This document shows, in pieces, positions 34,407 to 45,330 of a DNA stretch of 64,000 nt (positions within the stretch are counted from its first letter, which is position 1; each line of letters opens with the position of its first letter). The notes beneath the pieces are model-generated. The model did not search any database and was not told the DNA's origin. It saw only the letters and a list, made by a program, of their open reading frames with translations. The DNA is from Muscardinus avellanarius (lineage: Eukaryota; Chordata; Mammalia; Rodentia; Gliridae). Both the position numbers and the translations under genes were made by a program. Location of the stretch: contig OY726571.1 in NCBI GenBank assembly GCA_963383645.1, positions 83,728,619 to 83,792,618 of the forward strand, written 5' to 3'.

Positions 34407-35163
34407 ACTGTTAGAAAGGAGATACAAAGAGAGAACGAGGAAAGCATACGTTTAATATGGAAGCCTGTGGCAAAAGTGCCTAATATCCTTACTCCTCACC
34501 AGGCCTGTCAGTAGCAAGAGTGTGAGGGATTTAAAATCCTTTAATACCTATGCTGAGCACTGTTGGCTATTCTTAAATGGGCATATCTACTGATCAACAA
34601 CAGAAACCACACGAAAGATCCGGAAAGGTAGCTGGGCACCAGACTGGAAATTCACTCACTCGCAAAATACCTTCAACTGTTAATTATCCAACTCAGAAAT
34701 AGTTAAACAAGAGAGTTATCTGTTGATCCGAGGACAGAGAAAACACAAAAACATAATCTTCTTGGGCCCTGTTAGCCATCCCATCTATAAATAGTTTAAA
34801 TAAAATAGTTTATCCTTGGGCACTGTTAGCATCCCTGATTAGTTTAAGCAAAAGAGGTACCTAAGCTAGTGAAGGTCCCATCATGTCCCCATGACACCCC
34901 AAATCATCTTGTGTCTACCAGACTGATGGACTCACACATCTCCTCATATCAACTTCTCATGAAAATCTCCTATAAAAGACGAAGTCATGAACCCCCAAAT
35001 GTGTCTCTTATCTCTCTTACCCTGGAAATGGCCACATGCATCTCTCTTGAATGTGTATGTCTTGCTTCCCTAAATAAGTTTCTGTCTCTGAATGGAACAT
35101 TACTGGAATTCTTTTCTGTCCCATAAACCAAGAACCCCCGAGGGGTTGTGTCCTCCTCTTCCC
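34407..35163 (+). mobile_element. ERV1-type solo LTR
   Basis: About 757 bp with TG...CA ends, TATA-like 'tataaaaga' (34971), and an R/U5 end 'ggaattcttttctgtccc' plus 'ccaagaacccccg' typical of class I (gammaretrovirus-like) LTRs. An internal imperfect duplication is at 34758-34850 ('cttgggc-ctgttag'). No viral gene adjoins. No clear TSD found. Confidence 0.65.
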
Positions 35164-35182
35164 ACAACTGGGAACTCTTCAC

Positions 35183-35765
35183 AGAATAGGCATTGCTGTA
35201 TAACAATATCCAAGACTAGAAAATTTGCAGTGAACAGAGATTTATTTTCTCACAGTGCTAGAGACTGCTGAGAAATCCCAAGATCCTCCAGGACCCGGCA
35301 TCTTTTTTTTTTTTTTTTTTTTTTTTTTGCGGGTCTGGGAATGGAACGGAGGGGCATTCGAACTCCGAGCTACATCCCCTGCCCTATTTTTTATTCTTTA
35401 TTTTGAAACAAGGTCTCACTGAGTTGCAGAGGGCCTCACTAAGTAGCTGAGGTGATCTGCTAACTGCAATCCTCCAGTCTCAGCCTCCGGAATGCTGGGA
35501 TTACACGCGTGCGCCACCACACCCGGCTAGGACCTGGCATCTTGCAAGAACCTTCTTACAGTCATCCCATAATAAGAGACAGAATTGCAAAGAGTTTACA
35601 AGAGAGACAGAAGTCACCTTCGTATAACAGCACAATAGTCCTGGCTGTGAGGGTGGCACCCGTGTGGCCTAATCACCTGTCAAATGTCTCACCTCTTAGT
35701 ACTGGCACAATGGGAATTCAACTTCAACATGAGTTTTGGAGACCAGAAACACTTGACCTATAGCA
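35183..35765 (-). mobile_element. MLT1-type LTR split by a SINE
   Basis: Part 1 at 35183-35302 ('gcagtgaacagagatttatt', 'ctcacagtgctagagact'), part 2 at 35546-35765 ('gcctaatcacctgtcaaat', 'gaattcaacttcaacatgag'). Reverse orientation. A B1-dID interrupts. Confidence 0.65.
35306..35528 (-). mobile_element. B1-dID SINE, 'b' lineage, with TSD
   Basis: Flanked by 'aggacccggcatctt' and 'aggacctggcatctt' (one mismatch). CpGs kept ('acacgcgtgcgccaccac'). Inserted into the MLT1 LTR. Confidence 0.9.
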
Positions 35766-35847
35766 GTCAGCTTCACCAGTGAATAGTTTCTGCAGAGCAC
35801 AGAATCCCAGCTCAGAAGAAACTCATCCTGAGTCTCCGCCTTAGAGT

Positions 35848-35850
<3 letters not shown>

Positions 35851-35892
<42 letters not shown>

Positions 35893-36062
35893 GAAGTTCC
35901 TGGAAACTCTTCTACCTCCGGGCTACACTCCCAGACCTATTTTATACATTTTTTATTTGGATACAGGGTCTCTTAAGCCAGCAATGCTAGCTTCAAACCT
36001 GTGTGATCCTCCTGTCTCTGCCTCCCAAGCGCAGGGATCACAAGCATGCGCCACCACGCCCA
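35851..36062 (-). mobile_element. B1-dID SINE, 'a' lineage, with (TG)n tail
   Basis: (TG)n at 35851-35888. Reverse 'a' signature 'agttcctggaaactcttcta' and 'tctcttaagccagcaatgc'. Confidence 0.9.
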
Positions 36063-36544
36063 GAAAACCAGAGTTGCAAAATTATGCATCCAACCTCGGA
36101 TCTAAGTCTGGGCTAAGTTCTTTGATATGTCCCAAGCTCAGCACCCAGCAGATGGCAAGCATGTTGAATAAGGTTGTTGATTAACGTCAGGACAATGCTC
36201 TGGGAAGCGCTGCTGTCCTCATCCAGGCAACACACACACACACACACACACATCACAGCTGGTAATCTATCTAAATGAAGGTGGGTACTGGTAAAGAAGA
36301 TGACCACCGCTGTGAGCCGCCTCTCAGGATGCTGACTCTGAGACGGAACCCTTAGGGAGCTGGTGCAGAAGGAGAGGTTGGGCTATGCCGCTGGCACTAA
36401 GAAAGAGCCTTGGCCACCCCACAGTGTGCTCTGAGGTTGGCACAGCCCTCAAGGTTGCCCCAAGCTCATGCGAAGCGAAGGGCCCAGTTACAAAACACAG
36501 GCCTCCCCTGGAGGAAGTGTGATCCCTGGCAGGGAGCTCTCCTC
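36063..36544. other. Unique DNA with (CA)n at 36233-36252
   Basis: A short CA repeat. No gene recognised. Confidence 0.4.
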
Positions 36545-36705
36545 AGCCATGTGCAGTGATTCTCAGCCACAGTGATACTGCCCCCTACAGGGGACACTGG
36601 GAAATGTCTCTGAGTGATTTGGGTCATGGCTGGAGGAGAGACATCCTGTGGGTAGAGGATAGAGATGTGGCCAAATATCCTACAATACACAGAATGGCAA
36701 TAGTG
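36545..36705 (+). mobile_element. MER5A-type hAT DNA transposon
   Basis: 'cagtgattctcagccacag', 'cccctacaggggacactgg', 'gtgggtagaggatagagatg', 'atcctacaatacacagaatg' match the MER5A order closely. Confidence 0.85.
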
Positions 36706-36794
36706 TGCGGTTAGGAGGCCCTGGCTTAATACAGAGGCTAAAGAGGCCAAGGCCTGGGCTGTCTGCAGACAGCGCACCCAGCACCTGGGGAAAT

Positions 36795-37168
36795 GTACTA
36801 CCGTACTTTAGATCTGAATGTCTCCCAAAGGCTTGGTCCCCGGGGTGGTGCAATCGGGAAGTGGTGGACCTTTTCAAAGGTGAAGCCTAGTGGGAGAAAG
36901 CTAGTGCGTTGAAGGCATGGCCTTGGAGGAAGTATGGGGACTCCAGCCCCTTCCTCCTTCTTCCTTTTGCTTTCTGATGGCAAGGTGAGTGGTTTTGCTC
37001 CGCCACGCACTCCTGCCATGATGTACTGCCTCTCACCAGAGGCCCAAAGCGACAGGGCCGGTCGACCATTAGCTAGGACCTCCAAAACTGTGAGCCCAAA
37101 CAGACCTGTTTTCTTTGTGAATTAGTTATGTCTGGTGTGGGGATCTAGTGAAGGAGAGCCAACATATG
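36795..37168 (+). mobile_element. MaLR-type solo LTR
   Basis: 'ctttagatctgaatgtctcc', 'ggtggtgcaatcgggaagtg', 'ctgatggcaaggtgagtgg', 'gacctccaaaactgtgagcc' follow the MaLR order. Confidence 0.8.
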
Positions 37169-38080
37169 TGACCCACAGACCCTAGGGACTCTTGGGGGCA
37201 GCGCAGCAGCCCCTGCAGGGCAGCCTTGCATGGCGTAACCTCACTTCCTCACAGACATCAAGAGCGCAGCTTCTCCAAGGACCTGGTGGGTTTCGTTCCC
37301 TGGGAGCAACTTACAAGAGGAAGAGAAGAGGAAAACGTATCGCTCTGGCTGCTTCAAAGACCCAGGCGATGACAGCGGGAGCCGCCCGTTCTAAATTTCC
37401 CTTGTGCCCTGTGGGCACCTCCGCCGGTCTTTACAGCTCACTTTGTGTTCCCCTGTGTTCCAGTTTTGGTCCCCAGCCACATACTGAGCTGACCCTGTGT
37501 GAACAAACCTCAGAAAATTCCTTCCTTTATCCCTCACTAATAGGAGGGTCCCCTCTGAGGTTCCATCAGCGGTGGAGGGAGAGGCATTACTGTACCCAGG
37601 AGGTGGTGGGAGCTGATTTCTGCCCATGAGGCTCACCTGTGCTTTCTGACTTTGCACAGAGGTAAATCCTAAGGTGTCACTTTCCCGCTATGATGGATGG
37701 CTTGTCTGGGTCTGTCCCACCTTAGCACTTGGTGGATCGGCTAGAACTCAGATGATGGGCAGTTCTGGCTTTGCGGTCACTTGGTTACACAACTCTGGCA
37801 CTTTGGCTCTACCAGGAACTAGGAACATACCAGGAGATGTTTTCCATGAAGTGCATAACTCTCCTCTTCAGATGGCATGGCTCTGATCCCAAACCCTGGG
37901 GGACTATGTTGTAATTCTCCTACTGGGGCTTGTCATGCATTCCAGTTACACGCTTTCCCACAGAAACCTCCTATGCTACAGAGTCTGGCAGCTTATATGG
38001 CAGGAGAAAGGCTACTGCCTTACACACAGTCTGCCCAACACCCCATTTAAAGCTGACAACCTTTTGGTGTCACTTGATGT
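37169..38080. other. Unique DNA, no gene recognised
   Basis: A 145-aa plus frame (37192-37629) overlaps an 88-aa minus frame; no motif, no splice evidence. 37490-37560 may hold a degraded MIR. Confidence 0.35.
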
Positions 38081-38530
38081 AGTAGATTGAATTACGCCTC
38101 TCCCAGAAAAAAAAAAAAAATAGATGTGTGCAAATCCTAACCCTGCAGTACCTGTGAATATGATTTTACTCAGCAAAAGGGTTTTTGTATGTTAAGGATC
38201 TCAAGATTGTTCTGGATTTAGAATGAACCCTAAATCCAATGACATCCTTAGAAAAAGGAGAAGGAGGTTGGAGATGCACATACATAACCAGGGAAAGAGC
38301 TCATGTGAAGACAGAGATGCATTAAGTGGACTGATGCTCCCACAAGCCAAGGAGACCAGCGGCTGGAAGGGAAGATCTTTCTCTAGAGACTCTGTGGGAA
38401 GCACTGGCCTTGCTGATGGCTTGATGGTAGACTCCTGACCTCCACAGCTGTGAAAGAATAGATGCCCATTGTTTTCAGATGCACAGCGGGTGGCTGAAAT
38501 TTGTTACAGCAGCTCTAGAAAACATAGACA
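38081..38530 (+). mobile_element. MLT1-type LTR
   Basis: 'gcaaatcctaaccctgcagt', 'acctgtgaatatgattttac', 'aaggatctcaagattgttct', 'gaaatttgttacagcagctc' in MLT1 order. Confidence 0.8.
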
Positions 38531-39011
38531 GAGGGTTCCCACATCTCAATGGTTTGACAAATGATTTTTCAACTTTATGATGGCGTCAAAGTGATAAGCC
38601 TTAGGTGGAAGCAGAACTTCCAAATTTTGAATGTGCATCTTTTCCTGAGCTAATGATATATGGTCTGATCTTCTCATGATGCTAGCCAGAGGCAGTGAGC
38701 CACTGCTCCCAGTATCCACATGATCACAGAAGATGGTTAACACCCTACAGTGTAATGTTGCTAAGCTGTGATGGTCGATAGCCTAAATGCATTAAATATA
38801 CTTTTTACTTTCAACTGATGACAGGTTGATCAGAACACACCCTCACTGTAAGCCAAGTAACATCTCTATACCTGATCTATGGGTCAGGGGTGGAATATGC
38901 TTTCCCCCAAACCTCTCAAGCTCTATGGCTTCTTCTTTTGGGGAGATGTAAGAAGCAATGGTATGCAATTAACTTTGGAAAGATGCCTTAGCATGCCCAG
39001 AACCCTGCATC
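38531..39011. other. Unassigned DNA
   Basis: 38530-38760 may be an old DNA-transposon relic but is not assignable. No gene. Confidence 0.35.
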
Positions 39012-39365
39012 CCTCTATTAGTCAACTTTTCATTGCTGTGCCCAAATCCCTGACATAAACAATTAAAGGAAGAGGACTTTATTTTGGCTTATAGTGTCAG
39101 AGGTTTCAGTTCATGGTTAACTGGCTCTGTGCTTTGGGCTTGAGGTGAGGCATAACATTATGGAGGAAAAGTGTGATAAAGGAAAGCTGCTCAACTCACG
39201 ACAGCCAGGAAGGAAAAGGAGAGAAAGAGGGAGAGGGAGACATCCATACAGGAGGCCAGTGTGATATCCCACAGGTGCCAAAATGATCAGTATCTCCCAA
39301 AACTACATCATTGCAGAGCACAGATGAGCTGTCATAGTTTTGAGGCAGAACTGTACATGTGCGCT
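39012..39365 (-). mobile_element. MaLR-type LTR
   Basis: In reverse: 'tagtcaacttttcattgctg', 'tgtcagaggtttcagttcat', 'ttgaggtgaggcataacatt'. Same family as the LTRs at 48611 and 51525. Confidence 0.7.
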
Positions 39366-39384
39366 ATTGTCTGTTCCAAATGAA

Positions 39385-39660
39385 TGTGGATTACTTCTGA
39401 TCCTCCTTTAGGGATGAAAAGGAATATCAATGGCTATATTGTTCACCTGCTTTTGCAAGAATACTACATCTGGCACATCAACTGCAATTAGGGTCAGGAC
39501 TTGGTGGAATTTGCTGTAGTCCACCAGCATCTTTAGTTCTTCTAAGAAGAGCAATTGGTGGATTATATGCAAATTTGACTGGGGTTTTATCAGCTCTATA
39601 CTCTTCAGGTTTTTAAGAGTGGTCCTTTTTTTCTGCTTTTTCTTCAAGATGCACTAATTT
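39385..39660 (-). mobile_element. ERV-L-like pol (reverse transcriptase) relic
   Basis: Minus-strand 79-aa frame (39408-39647) has 'VDY.KF.QV', then 'VDVPDVV', then 'AIDI..PFHP', in the order of the fingers region of class III (ERV-L) reverse transcriptase. The stretch expected between the second and third motifs is shortened, and no further pol domain is readable. Being far shorter than any pol, it is dead. It lies between two same-strand MaLR-type LTRs. Confidence 0.5.
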
Positions 39661-39693
39661 TTATATTTACTCTCGCTGCTAGAGGAGAAACAA

Positions 39694-39697
39694 TTTC

Positions 39698-39769
<72 letters not shown>

Positions 39770-39802
39770 TTGCAGTACTGAGGATAAAACCCAGGGGCAC
39801 AA
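39694..39802 (-). mobile_element. (TTTC)n and short ID-SINE end
   Basis: About 19 TTTC units (39694-39770) then 'gcagtactgaggataaaacc', the mirrored ID end. The rest of the SINE is missing. Confidence 0.8.
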
Positions 39803-39849
39803 TTTCTGAGGCTTCAACATGGCTCTACTTCCAAAGTTTTTATTCCACA

Positions 39850-40055
39850 AAAGCAACATGAGTTGTGCTAGTTATTGAATATGTTCCTTCTAGTTTTAAA
39901 CTCAGGGATGGGGACGATGACTGGTTAAGTCTGAACACAATGGACTCCTGTGGCCCAGATCTAAGCCAGTATTCATGTACTTCCTGGCCTCCACATGGCC
40001 CATCTATTGATTTGGGAATAGGGGAGTATACTGACAATGAGGTCCCTGGTGTTTT
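39850..40055 (-). mobile_element. LTR-adjacent internal segment, left arm of inverted repeat
   Basis: Contiguous with the LTR to its right and repeated, inverted, at 41211-41405. It is therefore part of the mobile element, not host DNA. Confidence 0.6.
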
Positions 40056-40455
40056 AGTCAATTTTTCTTGTCTCTGTGGCCAAAATGCCCAATGAGAACC
40101 ACTTAGAGAAGGAAAGGTCCATTTGGCTCACAGTTTCAGAGGTTCAGTCCAGAGTTGGCTGGCTCCAAGGCAGATATCATGGTGGCACGGGGGGTGGAGG
40201 AAAGCTGAGCCCAACCCAATAGTGGCTGGAAGCAGAGAGAAAGGAAGAAAACAGAGACAGATTTGATTCCCAAGTCCACACTCCTAGTGACCTACCTTCT
40301 CCAATCATCACCCACATGCCTAAGGTATCACCCAGGACATCCATTCAAATTATTAATCTTTAGTAAATACACTGAGATGAGAGCCCTGAATCAATTATTT
40401 CACATTTTTCGCATTGTCAATATAGGAGCCTTTCCTGGAGACATTCTATAAGCAA
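40056..40455 (-). mobile_element. MaLR-type LTR
   Basis: About 400 bp. Reverse: 'gttttagtcaatttttcttg', 'gctcacagtttcagaggttc', 'gcagatatcatggtggcac', ending near 'ggagacattctat', the mirrored LTR start. Confidence 0.7.
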
Positions 40456-41022
40456 ACCTGGGTGTTGGTATCTAGCCATCCCAAATATTCCAGCATCCCA
40501 TTTGCCCAGTGTTTAGTTATCCAAGTAGTTGGTCATATGTCCCTGGGAGAAGGACACTTGTCATGGTGGTGTAGTTCTATATCCTGGTGGCCTGGCCCTT
40601 CTTCAATGGGCTCTGGGTAGGCTCAAGTCTGAAAACTGGGCCATGGGTCTTGGACGTTCTACAGGGCCAGCTCTCCTAGCCTCCTGGTCACTCATCCTTG
40701 ATGCCCACTGGTTTTATATGTTGAGCCATCAATTTTCTTGTTGTCTGCCCCTCGTTCTTGCCTCAGGGATGCTGTGTTCTAATCTTCCATCCATAGCTCT
40801 AGCTCTATGCAGGACAGACCTCTGGCTGCCTGTAAACTCTTGCCACTCCTTAACAATAACAGATGACGAGGTGTTCTCACTTGGCTTCTGTCATTTCAGA
40901 GGTCTTTCAGTTCTGTGACCACCTCACCTATAGTCAGCCCCATTATACAGCATATATTGCATTAGATAATGCATGATATGCAAGTATTATATCATATATT
41001 ACATCCTCTAATTATTTCATGT
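40456..41022. other. Spacer of the inverted repeat
   Basis: A 129-aa plus frame (40529-40918) shows no domain. This could be unrecognised ERV-internal or host DNA. Confidence 0.35.
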
Positions 41023-41405
41023 TGCTTCCAGCCACCATTGGGTTGAGCTCAGCTTTCCTCCACCCCTCGGTAGCACCATGATGTCTGCCTTGGAGCCAGC
41101 CAACTCTGGACTGAACTTCTGAAACTGTGAACCCAAATGGACCTTTCCTCTTCTAAGCTGTTCTTGTTGGGCATTTTGGCCACAGAGACAAGAAGAGCTG
41201 ACTAAAACACCAGGGACCCCATTGTCAGCATTCTCCCCTCCCCCCAAATCAACAGATGTATTATGTGGAAGCCAGGAAGTAAGTAAATACTGGCCTAGGT
41301 CTGGGTCACAGGAGTCTATCATGTTCAGACTTAACCAATGGCCATTGTCTCCATTCCTGGGTGTAAACTAGAAGTGATATTAGTGAAATGACACAGTAGC
41401 AGGAA
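41023..41405 (+). mobile_element. MaLR-type LTR 3' part plus internal segment, right arm
   Basis: 'gaacttctgaaactgtgaac', 'gctgactaaaacaccaggg' (LTR end), then the same internal text as 39850-40055 in the opposite direction. The LTR's 5' portion is missing. Confidence 0.7.
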
Positions 41406-41458
41406 TAGAAGCTGTATAATATTTTATATACAATTATATAATGTCTTTTAATTTTTAA

Positions 41459-41661
41459 TTTTTTTTTGTGGTACTGGGGGTTGCACCAGGACATTCTACC
41501 TCTGAGCTACCCACTACTCCTTTTGATTCTGTGTTTTGAAATAGGATCTCACTAGGTTGCTAAGAGTCTTGCTATGTTGCTGAGGGTGTCCTCAAACCTG
41601 CGATCTTCCTGTCTCAGCCTCCCAAGGGCTGGAATTACAGGTGTGTACTACCACACCTGGC
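41459..41661 (-). mobile_element. B1-dID SINE, 'b' lineage
   Basis: Reverse: 'gtggtactgggggttgcacc', 'ctctgagctacccactactc', 'ctggaattacaggtgtgtac'. Confidence 0.85.
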
Positions 41662-41748
41662 TTATTCCATTTTCTATTATGCATTCCATAATCATACATA
41701 CTTTATAGTATATATCACAATAGGACATGTTATAGCCTATTGACTTTT

Positions 41749-41941
41749 TTATTTTTTTGGGTGGTACTGGGGTTCCTGGAAAGCCTTCTCTGGGCTACAT
41801 TCCCAGACCTATTTTATATTTTTTTATTTGGAAACAGAGTCTCTTAAGCCAGCGCGGCTGGCTTCGAACCTGTGTGATCCTCCTGCTTCCGCCTCCCAAG
41901 CAGGGGCGGGGGATTACAAGTGTGTGCCACCATGCCCAGCT
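41749..41941 (-). mobile_element. B1-dID SINE, 'a' lineage, with TSD
   Basis: Flanked by 'gcctattgactttt' (41735-41748 and 41942-41955), a perfect 14-bp TSD. Reverse 'a' signature with 'tctcttaagccagcgcggc'. Confidence 0.95.
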
Positions 41942-41992
41942 GCCTATTGACTTTTAGTAATAGATATTTAATTATTAAGAACGAAAACTTTG

Positions 41993-42179
41993 GGGCCGGG
42001 CGTGGTGGCGCACGCTTGTAATCCCCACGCTTGGGAGGCGGAGACAGGAGGATCGCGCAGGTTCGAAGCCAGCCGCGCTGGCGTAAGAGACCCTGTTTCA
42101 AAAATATAAAATGGGTCTGGGAGTGTAGCCCGGAGGAAGAAGGGCTTCCAGGAACCCCAGTACCATCAAAAAAAAAAAA
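41993..42179 (+). mobile_element. B1-dID SINE, 'a' lineage, with 16-bp TSD
   Basis: Perfect TSD 'aagaacgaaaactttg' (41977-41992 and 42180-42195). Start 'ggccgggcgtggtggcgcac', CpG-rich, ID half without B box. Among the youngest insertions here. Confidence 0.95.
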
Positions 42180-42217
42180 AAGAACGAAAACTTTGTGAGA
42201 TCTTAGGATCACTGATG

Positions 42218-42420
42218 TATAGTCATGGGTTGTTAAATAACAGTGTACATTTTGAGGACTGCATCCTCGGGCATCATTTCATCATGGTGTGAACACTGCA
42301 GAGTGGACTTGCACAGATTAAGGCAACTAGAGTCCCCCTAGGCCATATTATCTTATGGGACCATTGTTGTAAGCGTGGTTGGTCATCAACCAAGACGTGC
42401 CGATGCTGAGCGTGACAATA
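42218..42420 (+). mobile_element. Non-autonomous DNA transposon remnant
   Basis: Starts 'tatagtcatgggttgttaaa', contains 'attatcttatgggaccattg', ends 'gctgagcgtgacaata', with roughly complementary ends. The layout matches a primate/rodent-shared short DNA transposon; I do not name the family. Confidence 0.55.
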
Positions 42421-43130
42421 CCTGACTTGGAGGCAGGGTGACCGGCAACAGCATTCAACCTTGCAGAGTCAAAAGGAACATCATAAATGATTCCCCAAGT
42501 TTCCATGAATCTGGGGACTGGAATCTGGCAGGGAACTTCTTGTTCCCCTCCCGTACTCAAGCCCTGCGCCAGGGAATCGAGCAGAACGTGCTTAGCACGT
42601 TCTTCCGACACCTCTGCGAGCTCCGGCATTGGCAGCACATGGCTGCGCTGTGGCTATAAAAATCTGACAAGCTTCTCAGCACGTGCTCCCCTCAGACCCA
42701 GGGGAAAGCGCAGGTTATGGCCGCAGTCTGGAGACTACCATGCAGCCGATTCTCAGCACCCAAGGGAGAAGGAGCAGATCCTCTTGAAGGCAGTGAGTTG
42801 GCTCTGTGAGGCATCGTGTGTAGAGGGAATGGATTTCTGTTTCGAGTTGTTTAAAGTGTTTTGTTTGGGTTTTATGTCTTGCAGATTTCCCATCTCACTT
42901 ACATTTCACTTAGATGTGTTGTCAAGTTGGCTTTTGGCTGAGAGATGGAAAGAGTGGGCAGAAGTTAGTCCAGAATACAACTCCGATAAGGAGCAGATAA
43001 TCGTCCTGTTGATACCAACTCTTTACCGTTTCATTGCTGGACTTGGTTCTCTAGGACAAGGGAGAAACTGTTTTATTTCAGGCCCACAGATGTGCTTAAG
43101 CCTGGAGCCTATCTAATATAAGTTTTGCAG
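42421..43130 (+). other. TATA-containing, LTR-like block with the longest ORF
   Basis: 42487-43116 encodes the window's longest frame (209 aa), no signal, TM or domain recognised. A TATA-like 'gctataaaaatctg' (42654) within a CpG-bearing region resembles a retroviral LTR promoter. An acceptor-like 'tatgtcttgcag' is at 42875. Not supported as a gene. Confidence 0.3.
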
Positions 43131-43384
43131 GTTTTTGCCAACTAGTAAAATTCTCAAGACTCGTACAGTTGGAGCAAGTCTGGGATCTACATAGCATCAC
43201 CAGCATCCCTCCGGGGCAGGCTGCTCCCTACCTCCCCCTCTGATTCACAGTGGGACGTAGCAGAGGCCCGGCCTGCAGCTGAATTCCCATAATGACAGCA
43301 GATGTGACTTTGGAAAATGACGTTTTTAAAGGCAAGTGTGATCCAGCAGCCTAACCTGGACAATCACTTACACGTTTAAAATTT
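43131..43384. other. Unique DNA
   Basis: No repeat or gene recognised. Confidence 0.4.
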
Positions 43385-43750
43385 TTTAGTTATTATTTTA
43401 ATTGTATATATTTATGGGGTACAGTAATATAACTTGATACACATCTCTGATATGTAATGAACAAATCAAGGTACTTAGCATTTCTATTTCCCTAACCTTT
43501 TTTTAAAGGATTTTTCACTGATAAAATAATTGACCATATTTATGAAGTCAAGTGCAATATTTTGATACATGTATATAATGTGTACAGATCAAATAAGGGT
43601 AATGAACGCTTCCCTGCCCTTATCATTACTTTGTGTTTTGAGCTTTCCAGCTCCTCTCTTATTTATTAATAAAATAGATAATAGGTCATTGTAAATAAAA
43701 TAGATAATTAGGTCATTGTAAACTACAATCACCCCAGTCATTCATATTTC
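43385..43750 (+). mobile_element. Old L1 UTR-like text, two partial copies
   Basis: 'tgtatatatttatggggtac' and 'aacttgatacacatctct', then a second diverged copy ('atatttatgaagtcaagtgc', 'tttgatacatgtatataatg'). Known old-L1 UTR wording. Confidence 0.55.
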
Positions 43751-45139
43751 TTTCACGGTTCATGGACGCTGACCAGAAACATACACAGATAATATAGGCC
43801 AGGATATAAACCTGCCTCCTTTTGTCTCCCACCAACTTCTACCTCCTACTGAGTACTAAAACCCAAACATTGACTTTAGCTCAAAAGTAAACGTCTATGA
43901 TATCAAAGGACTAATTTTCCTACCAACCTCGATTGGCTTTGTATGGCTTTTGTTGTTTTGTTTTGCACTTTTGTGGCAGGACTTCTCGTTGGAGGTTTCT
44001 CTGTTTCTCTTGTAGAAGCCCAAACCATTCATCTTTCGACCTTAATGTGCCTTTATCGTTGGTCTTTAACCCACTGTAACCCAACAGCTAACATGGAAGG
44101 AGGAGATGTGAATTGCTGACCGGGTATCAGACTTGCTTTTTGTCACCAGACAGGAGTCTAGGAGGGAGGGAGACTCCAGGCTTTAGTGTAGATAATTATT
44201 GAATTGTGGGGTAATCTTTGTAGCTGTGCCCAGATTCTATACAATGGTGCATTTTAGAGATAGGAAAATAAATAAGGAAGAAATGCATAAATCAGAAGAG
44301 ATAGTATCAGTGCCTTGGGGCTTGGTTAAAACAATAATAGGACAAAGAAGAATTCTCTGGTAAGTCCCAGACTAGGAACCAGTTAGGATTTGAGGGCTGT
44401 TGTTGCTTGTCTTTCAATTTTGTCTTAAGGCATGACATGATAAAAGAGTCTTTTCATATTTTGGTTCACTTTTCCTGTCCTTAATTCCCTTTTATTGGTT
44501 TCTCCTTCCACTCTTTGCCGTCAGCTCAGTTTCGTTTGATGAGAAAATAGTTTTGGAACTACAGCTCAGAAATGGAGGGATTCTCTGAGTTTTGTTCTTG
44601 GGTCAAAGTGCTACAGTTTGGGATCTTTTCTGCCACTCGTCTTTGTTCTTCTAATTCTTTCCCAGCTAGGGTTTGAAATCCACAGCCTAGGGTCTATTGA
44701 TTTTTCCATCACCTATTTTATAAATTTCCTGAAATCACAACAGTGTTTTATCCTTCCTTGAACTGTCATTTGATGCGATGCTGCCGACAATGATCCCCGC
44801 CTCTACAGATCAGTGGTCTATACTTTACTTCTCAGGACTCCATGTTTCATCATTACAGATAATGAAGGCTCCTCCTTTTCCCCATACACCCACGAACCAG
44901 AAGTTTACCAATCCACAGCTAGCTTCTCACCTCCCGGTATCATCCCAGCAATGTCTTGTGTGGGAGGAGGAGGGGGAGGTGCCATCCAGGGCAGAACACA
45001 ATAGAAATATCATTCTTCCCCCTTCAGGAACTTACAACTTAGTGGGGGTAGATAAGATGCCTACATTAAAGCCAGCAAACAAACTAAGAAAAAAGGAAGT
45101 GGGATAATAAAAAATACAGCAACAAGAATTTTTAAGCAA
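43751..45139. other. Unique DNA, no gene recognised
   Basis: About 1.4 kb with no clear repeat. A 109-aa frame at 44778-45107 has no motif. Confidence 0.4.
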
Positions 45140-45330
45140 ATACTAATAATTCCCTAACATTATACCAAACACATTGTGTGTTATATCCTACTAAATATTT
45201 TCTACCACCTTATAAATTGGGAACTATGATTAGTCCCATTTTATAGGTAGCACAATGAAGACTCTGCAGTGTTAAAAAGACTTGACCCAAATTACAAGGC
45301 CCCTACTTACAGGTAACATCAGTTCTGGGG
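45140..45330 (-). mobile_element. MIR SINE
   Basis: 'gattagtcccattttatagg' and 'attacaaggcccctactta' are the mirrored MIR core. Confidence 0.65.

Noticed and set aside
37192..37629. 145-aa plus-strand frame
   Set aside because: Antisense overlap and no motif; start context not compelling.
40529..40918. 129-aa plus-strand frame in the inverted-repeat spacer
   Set aside because: W/L-rich without domain; more likely ERV-derived or neutral DNA.
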